Assembly (NCBI GenBank): GCA_007571275.1
Contig: RKRS01000042.1
Location: forward strand, 1-12,146
Origin: Dehalococcoidia bacterium
GTDB lineage: Bacteria > Chloroflexota > Dehalococcoidia > Bin125
Direction of reading: 5' to 3'
Length of the DNA stretch: 12,146 nucleotides
Positions 6,648-12,146 of this stretch are shown in pieces. The position numbers were made by a program, and so were the translations under genes. Under the pieces are notes generated by a model. That model saw only the letters and a list, made by a program, of their open reading frames with translations, was not told the origin of the DNA and ran no database searches. Position 1 is the stretch's first letter. Each line of letters starts with the position of its first letter.

Positions 6648-7901
6648 CTACAGGCTGTCGCACTCCGACTCGGTAGCTGCTGATGTCAACACTGCGATGG
6701 AGGCGGTGAAGCCGTGGAGGTAGTTTTCGCCTCCGACCGGGCCGATCTCTCCGTTGCAGAAGAACCCGGCGGTAGGCACCGGACCGAAGATGTCCGACAA
6801 CGCTGCGGCGTCATGGTCGGGCTCGCCGAACAGGCCGCGGCCGCGGCCGTTGCATGAGCAGAGCAATGCGCCCAGGACCTCTTCGTCCGGCTGCAACGCG
6901 TCGCGGAGATCAGAGAGTCGGGCGCGAAGGTCGTCGTCTGCCGCCTGCGCGTCGCGGAACTGGAACTGGAATGTCTGGCCAACACGCGGGATCGCGTTGA
7001 TCGCGACAGCGCCCGACTCGCGGTCGGCGCTCATCACGTTGCGAATCAGGAAATCGCCGCGCTCGTGCGTTTCCTTGTACTCATTCATCGCCAGGCCGAC
7101 CAGCAGATTGCGCACTGCTCGTTCGCGGGTAGCGTCGTCGAGCTCCATCAGCGTCTCTTGCAGGACTTCCAGCGCCGGCCGCGAGCCGAGCGTCTTGACC
7201 GTGTTGGCTTCGCAGGCTGTCACGATCCACGGTTGTCCCAGCGGCTCCGCGCCCTGCGCTACGACCGGGCGCACCGAGACGCCCTGGATCCCCATCATGA
7301 CCGCGCCGCCCATCAGAACGCGGTCGTCGATGAAGACCGCGCAACCCTGCTGCTGACGATGCGATGACGCCATTCCACCCATGAGCGCAATCTCCGGCCT
7401 TAGCTGTTGGAGATGCGACACGAGCTGGTCAGTCATGATCGTGAACGGGTTGCTGAATAGCAGCCAGAACTCGGGTCCTGCCTGGATCGGCGCGAACAGA
7501 TCATCGGGCATCGATTGCGGATCGATCACAATCGGCATGAGTTCCGCCTCTGGCAGTGAGAGGCCGAGCACCGCGATGGCTGAGCCTTCCTCTGCCTCCA
7601 GGGATGAACCGATCACGCTCTGACCCGACGCGCCAATCAGGTGGCGACACTCCGTCTGCGTTCGCAGACGGGCAATGATCTCTGTGTAGTGACTGGCATA
7701 TCTGGAGTCGACGAACACGAGCAACAGGTCAGGCGTCGCGCTGAGATCCATGCCACGCAGGGCAGTGTCGCAGGCCGACTCCCACTCGGCCTCAAACCCG
7801 ACTGCCGCTGACGCACTGGCCGTCGCAGTCTGCACCGTCGCCTGGCCCGGACCACTTGAGCGACGGGTGATCTCATTGGATGTTGATGATTTGCTAGACA
7901 T
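6648..7901 (-). CDS. FIST-domain sensory protein
   Basis: This 417-residue protein has both FIST domains, predicted sensory modules thought to bind small ligands. The FIST_N part spans roughly residues 32-230 (including LLLVFVDSRY, then LIGASGQSVIG and ALMGGMASS). The FIST_C part spans about 235-405, with the hallmark CNGRGRGLFG at 350-359 and the block from GFFCNGEIGPVGG (379) to YLHGFTASI (394-402). No kinase, methyl-accepting, GGDEF or HTH domain is fused to it, so it is a stand-alone form whose partner is unknown. The first 30 residues are Ser/Thr/Ala-rich and probably disordered. No strong Shine-Dalgarno precedes the ATG, so the exact start is less certain. It is transcribed divergently from the inositol monophosphatase-family gene, with 61 bp between them. 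Family assignment is firm; the ligand cannot be inferred. Confidence 0.92.
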   Translation of the reverse strand: MSSKSSTSNEITRRSSGPGQATVQTATASASAAVGFEAEWESACDTALRGMDLSATPDLLLVFVDSRYASHYTEIIARLRTQTECRHLIGASGQSVIGSSLEAEEGSAIAVLGLSLPEAELMPIVIDPQSMPDDLFAPIQAGPEFWLLFSNPFTIMTDQLVSHLQQLRPEIALMGGMASSHRQQQGCAVFIDDRVLMGGAVMMGIQGVSVRPVVAQGAEPLGQPWIVTACEANTVKTLGSRPALEVLQETLMELDDATRERAVRNLLVGLAMNEYKETHERGDFLIRNVMSADRESGAVAINAIPRVGQTFQFQFRDAQAADDDLRARLSDLRDALQPDEEVLGALLCSCNGRGRGLFGEPDHDAAALSDIFGPVPTAGFFCNGEIGPVGGENYLHGFTASIAVLTSAATESECDSL

Positions 7902-7962
7902 TCGGGCGGTCCGATCGCTGTAGGTCAGGTGCGGCTAACATTTCAAAGGGTACTCTGCCGAC
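7902..7962. promoter_or_regulatory. Divergent promoter region between FIST and IMPase genes
   Basis: This 61-bp gap must carry the 5' signals of both divergent genes unless either is leaderless. AAAGGG at 7945-7950 is a weak, rather distant ribosome binding site for the plus-strand gene, and TAACAT at 7936-7941 could be a -10 element. No clear -35 box or operator palindrome is visible. The location is certain; the elements are speculative. Confidence 0.35.
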
Positions 7963-8979
7963 ATGACATCTACTGACGCAACATCTGATCGAGGCGACGA
8001 TCCGGCGTCACCTCAATTACCCAACTTGACCACTGCGACAGCACTGTCAGATGACGAGATCGATCACCTAGTCGAGGCTGCGCGAACGCTCGCGCTGCGT
8101 GGAGGCGAACTCCTCATCGATCGCTTTCATGCTGCGATCGAGATCTCGTTCAAGGGGCAAAACGCGCACGACCCCGTGACGGAAGTCGACCACGCGGTCG
8201 AGGACATGATTCGCGACGAGGTGCATCGCCAGTTTCCTGCTCATGGCGTGCTGGGCGAGGAGCGCGATAATGGCGGCCCGGCGGACGCCGACATCGTTTG
8301 GGTGATCGATCCACTTGACGGAACCTCAAATTTCATCAATGGCATTGGAGTGTTCGCCTGTTCAATCGGAATTCTGCATCGAGGTATGCCAATTGCCGGT
8401 GCGTTGTGGCTGCCCTCCAATCGGTTCCTCACTCCGGGCGTCTACCACGCCCGCACGGATCGCGGGTTGATGTTCGATGGGCAAGCAGTCGACCAAGGCG
8501 CTCCCTCATTACAAACCGCCGCTCGATTGAGTACGGTGCCGGCCGGTACCAGCGGTGTGACCGGGCCTGCAGGACGACGCTTTGGGATCGCGCGCACATT
8601 CGGCAGTATGGCCGCTGAATTGGCCTTGGCGGCCGAGGGATCGGTGCAGATGGCCTTGTTCGATGGCGGCCGCATCTGGGACGTCGCTGGCGGCGTGGCG
8701 CTGTGCATTGCCGCTGGACGCGCCGTCTACACAAAATCGAGACGGAGCGAAGATCGCTGGCGGAAGTTCACCCGTTTCTGCGACCAGATCGACGGACCGA
8801 TTGATATGGCTCAGCTGCGTCGCTGGAGTGATTCGTTGGTTGCGGGCGACGCAGCGGTCTTGCCTGGCTCGGCGCAGGAGCTGAATCGCGAGCAGGGCGT
8901 CGCGGCGACAGCCAAGCGCGCGGCGGTCAAGCGTGTGAAACGCGCGTTCCCAAACCTGCCCTTGCCGTCCTACCCGTGA
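7963..8979 (+). CDS. Inositol monophosphatase-family phosphatase
   Basis: This is a Mg2+-dependent sugar-phosphate/inositol-phosphate phosphatase of the IMPase fold, presumably cytoplasmic. The metal-site motifs are in order: PVTEVD (71-76), LGEE (97-100), WVIDPLDGTSNF (113-124, with Asp116 and Asp119), and WDVAGG (239-244, with Asp240). All expected acidic ligands are present, so it should be active. Substrate is not decided by these motifs: inositol-1-phosphate, histidinol-phosphate, fructose-1,6-bisphosphate and PAP phosphatases share them. At 338 residues it is longer than the usual 260-280. The excess is an acidic/Thr-rich N-terminal stretch of about 30 residues and a C-terminal tail from about 265, ending in a basic segment (KRAAVKRVKRAF). 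The stop codon lies in a palindrome shared with the converging luciferase-like gene. Confidence 0.9.
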   Translation: MTSTDATSDRGDDPASPQLPNLTTATALSDDEIDHLVEAARTLALRGGELLIDRFHAAIEISFKGQNAHDPVTEVDHAVEDMIRDEVHRQFPAHGVLGEERDNGGPADADIVWVIDPLDGTSNFINGIGVFACSIGILHRGMPIAGALWLPSNRFLTPGVYHARTDRGLMFDGQAVDQGAPSLQTAARLSTVPAGTSGVTGPAGRRFGIARTFGSMAAELALAAEGSVQMALFDGGRIWDVAGGVALCIAAGRAVYTKSRRSEDRWRKFTRFCDQIDGPIDMAQLRRWSDSLVAGDAAVLPGSAQELNREQGVAATAKRAAVKRVKRAFPNLPLPSYP

Positions 8980-8994
8980 TCGATCCCTCGATCA
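8977..8994. terminator. Palindrome containing both stop codons of convergent genes
   Basis: TGATCGA (8977-8983) and TCGATCA (8988-8994) form a perfect 7-bp stem with loop TCCC. The first three bases are the TGA stop of the IMPase-family gene. The last three are the complement of the TGA stop of the minus-strand luciferase-like gene. It is short and has no U-tract on either side, so it is at most a weak bidirectional terminator. Confidence 0.4.
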
Positions 8995-9918
8995 GGCGTG
9001 GACGACCGGTAGCACCTCATCCAACAAGCGCTGTGTCTGGTACATAATTGGTTCGTCGCCGCGGGCCATCGGACGCATGATGAATTTGCTCACTCCGGCC
9101 GCGCGATACTCATTGACGCGGCGCAGAATGTCCTCCGCTGTGCCAACGGCGAAGTACGTGCCTGGGTCGACCTCGGGCAATCGCGCCTTGATCGCGGTGA
9201 TGGTGGCCTGCACATCGTGATCATCCCAGGAGCCGAAGTGATATCCAAAGCCGGCGCCGAAGTGGTCGGGCTCATAGTCAGTGCGGCCCGCCTCAGCGAG
9301 CGCCGCCCGGATCTGCTGGATGACCGGTCCGACCTCGTGGGCTGACTGAATCCCTGCGACCCAACCGGTGCCGATCCGCGCCGTGCGGCGAATCGCCGCC
9401 TTGCTGTGCCCGCCGATCCAGAGCGGGAGTGGATCCTGCACGGGGCGCGGGGAGATGGTGGCGTTCTCGTAAGTGAAGTGCTCGCCGTGGTAGGTGAAGG
9501 ATTCCTCGTTCCAAAGCCCGTTGATGATGTCCAACATCTCATCGGCGATCGGCGCCCGTCCGCGCAACCGGCGGTTGGTCACCTGCCACTCAGGCGCGAA
9601 ACCACCCCCGACGCCAAACGCCGGCAGCATCCGACCGTTGGAGAGGAAATCAATCGTGGCGCACTGCTTGGCCAGCACGAGCGGATCGCGGAAACCGACT
9701 ACGACGACATTCATGCCGAATTTCAGCTTCTCGGTGCGCGCAGCCAGGGCTGCCATGAAGGTCATCGACTCGAGGATCGGTTCACGCGAGATCAGGCGGT
9801 CGGTTTGCCAGATCGAATCAACGCCGTTGTCTTCACACAGATCGATCCAACGCCACATGGTGGCAACGTCGGAGAAGGGGAAATTGGCCAGTCCCATCCC
9901 GATACGGTCGCTCATCAT
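8992..9918 (-). CDS. LLM-class (luciferase-like) flavin/F420-dependent oxidoreductase
   Basis: This 308-residue TIM-barrel oxidoreductase belongs to the bacterial luciferase-like superfamily, which uses FMN or coenzyme F420. It begins RIGMGLANFPFSD, followed by the WRWIDLCEDNGVDSIWQTDR region of the first strands and helices. FGVGGGFAPEW (101-111) and the phosphate-binding region LPLWIGGHSKAAIRRTAR (164-181) are typical. The C-terminal GTAEDILRRVNEYRAAGVSKF (259-279) is characteristic of F420-type members (inference; sequence alone does not separate F420 from FMN). Two consecutive ATG codons begin the frame, and GAGGGGG on the minus strand at 9921-9927 supports them. The acetyltransferase gene lies 89 bp upstream on the same strand. 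Likely roles are oxidation of alcohols, reduction of enones, or monooxygenation; the substrate is unknown. Confidence 0.9.
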   Translation of the reverse strand: MMSDRIGMGLANFPFSDVATMWRWIDLCEDNGVDSIWQTDRLISREPILESMTFMAALAARTEKLKFGMNVVVVGFRDPLVLAKQCATIDFLSNGRMLPAFGVGGGFAPEWQVTNRRLRGRAPIADEMLDIINGLWNEESFTYHGEHFTYENATISPRPVQDPLPLWIGGHSKAAIRRTARIGTGWVAGIQSAHEVGPVIQQIRAALAEAGRTDYEPDHFGAGFGYHFGSWDDHDVQATITAIKARLPEVDPGTYFAVGTAEDILRRVNEYRAAGVSKFIMRPMARGDEPIMYQTQRLLDEVLPVVHA

Positions 9919-9930
9919 TGCCCCCTCGCT

Positions 9931-9986
9931 GTTGCGCCGTTGAGTCGCCAGCGCAACGGACTGTTGCCATTTGTTGGTTTATGGCA
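9931..9986 (-). other. Two small inverted repeats between the acetyltransferase and the LLM gene
   Basis: GTTGCGC (9931-9937) pairs with GCGCAAC (9951-9957) over a 13-base loop. TGCCAT (9965-9970) pairs with ATGGCA (9981-9986) over a 10-base loop. Both lie downstream of the acetyltransferase stop and upstream of the LLM start on the minus strand. They could be a weak terminator or an operator. Neither is followed by a U-tract. Confidence 0.25.
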
Positions 9987-10007
9987 GGCTATCAAAGCGT
10001 CGCGCCG

Positions 10008-10544
10008 CTATTGGTCGGATTGCGAATCGGCGAGACGGATCGGCCGCTGCCAGAATCCAACGTCCCAGTAACGACCGAATTTTTTACCCGCTTCCTTCCA
10101 GATTCCCGAGAGCGTGTAGCCGCGACTCTCAGTCAGTGCGACCGAGGCGTCGTTGGGCAACGTGATGAGAGCGAAGAGTTGGTGTAGCTCATCGACCTTG
10201 AGTAGCTCGTCGTACAGCGCATTCCAGAGCCTGGTGCCGAGTCCGCGTCCAACCTCGCCCGGCAGGAGGTAGACGCTCGTGGCGACGCTGCTGTTGTACG
10301 CCGCCTTGGGGTAGAGCGGACTAGAGTACGAGTGCCCCACGATCCGCCCGTCTGGCTCGGCGGCGACCATTACGCGATAGGGGCCAGCATCGGAGTAGCT
10401 GGCGAACCACTGACGCTTGGCCGCAACCGTGTGCGGTTCAGTGTCGAACGTGGCGGGGCTGTTGAGGATGTAGTGGTTGTAGAGATCGGCCAGCTGGGGA
10501 ATGTCGGAGTCGACAGCGGCGCGAATCGTGATCTGGTCTGTCAT
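10008..10544 (-). CDS. GNAT N-acetyltransferase, Bar/PAT-like
   Basis: This 178-residue protein has the GCN5 acetyltransferase fold and transfers an acetyl group from acetyl-CoA to an amine. The closest recognisable subgroup is the phosphinothricin/methionine sulfone acetyltransferases: ITIRAAVDSDIPQLADLYNHYI at the start, TFDTEP near 32-37, the CoA-binding GRGLGT at 99-104, LPNDASVAL at 129-137, and the tail FGRYWDVGFWQRPI. Against the Bar sequence as I recall it, the proposed catalytic Glu88 aligns with Ala88, and His137 aligns with Thr138 (ALTESRGY in place of MHEALGY). The CoA-binding machinery is thus intact while the recalled general-base residues are missing, so the true acceptor may differ from phosphinothricin. 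No clear Shine-Dalgarno is seen. It lies 81 bp downstream of the SDR gene on the same strand. Confidence 0.88.
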   Translation of the reverse strand: MTDQITIRAAVDSDIPQLADLYNHYILNSPATFDTEPHTVAAKRQWFASYSDAGPYRVMVAAEPDGRIVGHSYSSPLYPKAAYNSSVATSVYLLPGEVGRGLGTRLWNALYDELLKVDELHQLFALITLPNDASVALTESRGYTLSGIWKEAGKKFGRYWDVGFWQRPIRLADSQSDQ

Positions 10545-10572
10545 CGTCGAGGTCGAATCTGCTGTAGATACG

Positions 10573-10600
10573 CGACAGCGGCTCCGAAGAGCCGCTGTCG
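10573..10600 (-). terminator. Perfect 12-bp hairpin with cUUCGg loop after the SDR gene
   Basis: CGACAGCGGCTC (10573-10584) and GAGCCGCTGTCG (10589-10600) are perfectly complementary. On the minus strand the loop reads TTCG closed by a C-G pair, the extra-stable UUCG tetraloop. It lies 25 bp downstream of the SDR stop. No U-tract follows on the minus strand, so it may be a stabilising 3' end or a hairpin-type terminator that does not need one. Confidence 0.6.
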
Positions 10601-10625
10601 AGGTTGTTGACGGAGGCTGGGCGGC

Positions 10626-11534
10626 CTAGCCGCCGATGACGTTGCCGGCCTCGATGGCGGGTCGGAAGACGCGCTCCATCTCTTCGGCGGCGCGGTCAAC
10701 GGTCCACATCTCGGTACCGCTGAGTTGGCGGACGATCTTGTACTGGCTGTAGAGGCCAATGTCGTAGCCCATCGCGCGGACGACCTGACCGTTCATCCAG
10801 TCGGAGTGTTCCGAGGCCATGTAGACGATCGGCACGGCCACGTTGGCCGGCGAGCGGCTTGGGTCGACGATGCTCTCGGAATCTTCGTCGAAGCCGCGCG
10901 TGCGACGCTCTTGCGGCACGGTGTCGGTCATGCGCGTTGATGCGCCCGGGCCGATCGCGTTCGAGGTCACACCGTAGCGACCCAGCGCGTTGGCGCATGA
11001 GTAGGTGAACCCCACGATGCCCAGCTTGGCCGCCGCGTAGTTGGGCTGACCGGGCGCGCCGTGCAGACCGGAGCCGGAGGTGAAGTTGATCAGTCGGTAG
11101 TGACCTTCACGATTCGCACGCCAGTAGATGGACGCGTACTTGGTCGTGTTGAAGGTGCCCTTCATGTGCACTGCGACGACCGCGTCCCACTCCGCTTCGG
11201 TCATGTTGAAGACCATGCGGTCGCGCAGGTTGCCGGCGACGTTGACGAGGATGTCGAGACGACCGTATTCGTCGAGCGCCTGCTGAATGATGCCCTCGGC
11301 GCCGTCGTAGTCGGCGACTGAGGTGTAGTTGGCGACGGCGTTGCCGCCGGCGTCGCGGATCGCGGAGACGGTCTCGTCGGCGGGGCCGGACTCGCCGCCC
11401 GAGCCATCGACGGCGCCGCCGAGGTCGTTGACGACGACGCTGGCGCCTTCGGCGGCGAAGAGCTTGGAGATCTCAGCGCCGATGCCGCGGCCAGCGCCAG
11501 TGACGATAGCGACGCGGTTGTCAAGCATTCCCAT
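10626..11534 (-). CDS. SDR dehydrogenase resembling the (3R)-hydroxyacyl-CoA dehydrogenase domain of MFE-2
   Basis: This is a 302-residue short-chain dehydrogenase/reductase. The cofactor motif TGAGRGIG is at 12-19, VVVNDLGG at 33-40 (the Asp after the second strand favours NAD+), NVAG at 98-101, active-site Ser in NFTSGSG (150-156), and Tyr166-xxx-Lys170 in YAAAK. From memory, several blocks match the dehydrogenase domain of the multifunctional enzyme MFE-2/HSD17B4: VVVNDLGG, AVANYTSV, GNLRDRMVF, VHMKG (His where most SDRs have Asn) and GASTRMTDTVP. A 3-hydroxyacyl-CoA or steroid-type substrate is therefore plausible. The ATG at 11534 is preceded by AAGGAAGGAA. A C-terminal extension of about 50 residues, from around 250, is shared with the next gene upstream, a tandem paralogue. 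Confidence 0.9.
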   Translation of the reverse strand: MGMLDNRVAIVTGAGRGIGAEISKLFAAEGASVVVNDLGGAVDGSGGESGPADETVSAIRDAGGNAVANYTSVADYDGAEGIIQQALDEYGRLDILVNVAGNLRDRMVFNMTEAEWDAVVAVHMKGTFNTTKYASIYWRANREGHYRLINFTSGSGLHGAPGQPNYAAAKLGIVGFTYSCANALGRYGVTSNAIGPGASTRMTDTVPQERRTRGFDEDSESIVDPSRSPANVAVPIVYMASEHSDWMNGQVVRAMGYDIGLYSQYKIVRQLSGTEMWTVDRAAEEMERVFRPAIEAGNVIGG

Positions 11535-11555
11535 GATCGTGTTTCCTTCCTTGTC

Positions 11556-11586
11556 CTGAGGCCTCTCGCAACGCGAGCGGCCTCAG
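11556..11586 (-). terminator. Interrupted hairpin between the tandem SDR genes
   Basis: CTGAGGCC (11556-11563) pairs with GGCCTCAG (11579-11586). After a single T-C mismatch, CTCGC (11565-11569) pairs with GCGAG (11573-11577) around an AAC loop. It lies 17 bp past the stop of the upstream SDR and just before the Shine-Dalgarno of the next SDR. No U-tract follows, so it could terminate, attenuate, or cut/stabilise a joint transcript. Confidence 0.5.
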
Positions 11587-11602
11587 AAAGTGACGGAGGA
11601 GC

Positions 11603-12146
11603 TTATCCGAAGAAGCCACCGCCGCCGACGGCCGGCTTGAACAGTTCTTCCATCTGGGCCGCAGCGCCCTCGACGCTCCAGCGCTCGGCGCCGCGCACCT
11701 GGCGGATCACGGCGGGCTTGTTGAACAGTTGCAACTCGTAGCCCGAAGCGCCGACGATCTGGCCGTTGAGCCAGTCAGATTGCTCAGAGGCGATGTAGAC
11801 CAGCGGCACAGCGACGTTGGCGGGCGAGCGCTGCGGGTCTTCTTCGATCGACTCGACCGAGCCCTCGCGGCGGCGCTCTTCGGGCACGGTGTCGGTCATG
11901 CGGGTCGAGGCGCCGGGCGAGATGGCATTGGCGGTCGCCCCGTAGCGTCCCAGGGCGTTGGCGCAGCTGTAGGTGAAGCCGACGATGCCCATCTTGGCCG
12001 CGGCGTAGTTGGGTTGTCCAGGCGCGCCAAAGATGCCGGAGACCGACGAGAAGTTGATCAGGCGGTAGTGCCCTTTACGCTCCGAGCGCCAGTGGATCGA
12101 GGCGTACTTGGTCAGGTTGAAGTGGCCCTTGAGGTGGACGTCGAGA
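11603..12146 (-). CDS. SDR dehydrogenase, tandem paralogue of the downstream SDR (5' end outside window)
   Basis: The frame is open to the right edge, so the N-terminal cofactor domain is missing and the ATG at 11992 is internal. About 180 residues are visible, beginning LDVHLKGHFNLTKYASIHW. The active-site Ser is in NFSSVSG, and the catalytic Tyr/Lys are in NYAAAK. The next blocks, GIVGFTYSCANALGRYG and PGASTRMTDTVP, are almost identical to the neighbouring SDR. The C-terminal extension is also shared (SVEGAAAQMEELFKP against TVDRAAEEMERVFRP) but ends in a Gly-rich GGGGFFG. His replaces the usual Asn in VHLKG, as in the neighbour and in MFE-2. Same strand and 68 bp spacing suggest cotranscription, unless the hairpin between them terminates. 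Function is probably a related 3-hydroxyacyl-CoA or alcohol dehydrogenation with a different substrate range. Confidence 0.9.
   Translation of the reverse strand, partial: LDVHLKGHFNLTKYASIHWRSERKGHYRLINFSSVSGIFGAPGQPNYAAAKMGIVGFTYSCANALGRYGATANAISPGASTRMTDTVPEERRREGSVESIEEDPQRSPANVAVPLVYIASEQSDWLNGQIVGASGYELQLFNKPAVIRQVRGAERWSVEGAAAQMEELFKPAVGGGGFFG

Noticed and set aside
6833..6849. GGCCGC-rich run as a regulatory repeat
   Set aside because: It lies inside the FIST gene and simply encodes the conserved NGRGRG motif.
10008..10544. Phosphinothricin resistance gene (bar/pat)
   Set aside because: Overall similarity is real, but the two residues recalled as catalytic are replaced, so only a Bar/PAT-like acetyltransferase is claimed.

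Overview
The window reads as a chromosomal segment of a GC-rich, aerobic, heterotrophic bacterium. The gene set is an aerobic molybdenum hydroxylase, a luciferase-like (probably F420-linked) oxidoreductase, a stand-alone FIST sensor and tandem MFE-2-like dehydrogenases. That mix fits Chloroflexota (SAR202/Dehalococcoidia- or Thermomicrobia-like) or Actinomycetota. This is inference: there is no rRNA or other phylogenetic marker here. I see no tRNA, rRNA, CRISPR array, transposase or phage gene.

Layout. Positions 1-495 are the 3' end of an NhaA Na+/H+ antiporter gene. Positions 641-4362 are a compact plus-strand operon in the order medium (FAD), small (2x[2Fe-2S]) and large (molybdopterin) subunit of a xanthine dehydrogenase/CO-dehydrogenase-family enzyme. 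Its active-site loop is neither that of true CO dehydrogenase nor that of the usual form II. A MoaD/ThiS-like ubiquitin-fold sulfur carrier follows (4507 onward), which could serve molybdopterin synthesis for the enzyme. Two inverted copies of a 21-bp palindrome separate it from the operon, and it reads on without a stop past its Gly-Gly end.

Positions 4826-6636 hold two plus-strand genes that I cannot assign to a family, in DNA clearly poorer in GC than its neighbours. One has a membrane/signal segment and propeller-like repeats. This looks like an acquired or fast-evolving insert.

From 6648 the ordinary GC-rich style returns. A FIST-domain protein (minus) is divergent from an inositol monophosphatase-family gene (plus). 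The latter converges on a luciferase-like oxidoreductase (minus) across a palindrome that contains both stop codons. Further along on the minus strand are a Bar/PAT-like GNAT acetyltransferase lacking both recalled catalytic residues, and two tandem paralogous SDR dehydrogenases resembling the (3R)-hydroxyacyl-CoA dehydrogenase domain of MFE-2. The second SDR runs off the right edge. Strong hairpins sit in both gaps of this stretch, one with a perfect 12-bp stem and a cUUCGg loop.

Functionally, the identifiable genes suggest oxidative breakdown of organic substrates (hydroxylation, flavin-dependent oxidation, acyl-CoA or alcohol dehydrogenation). I do not see one defined new multi-gene system. 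The least explained parts are the low-GC pair with the MoaD run-on, and the substrate of the molybdenum hydroxylase.
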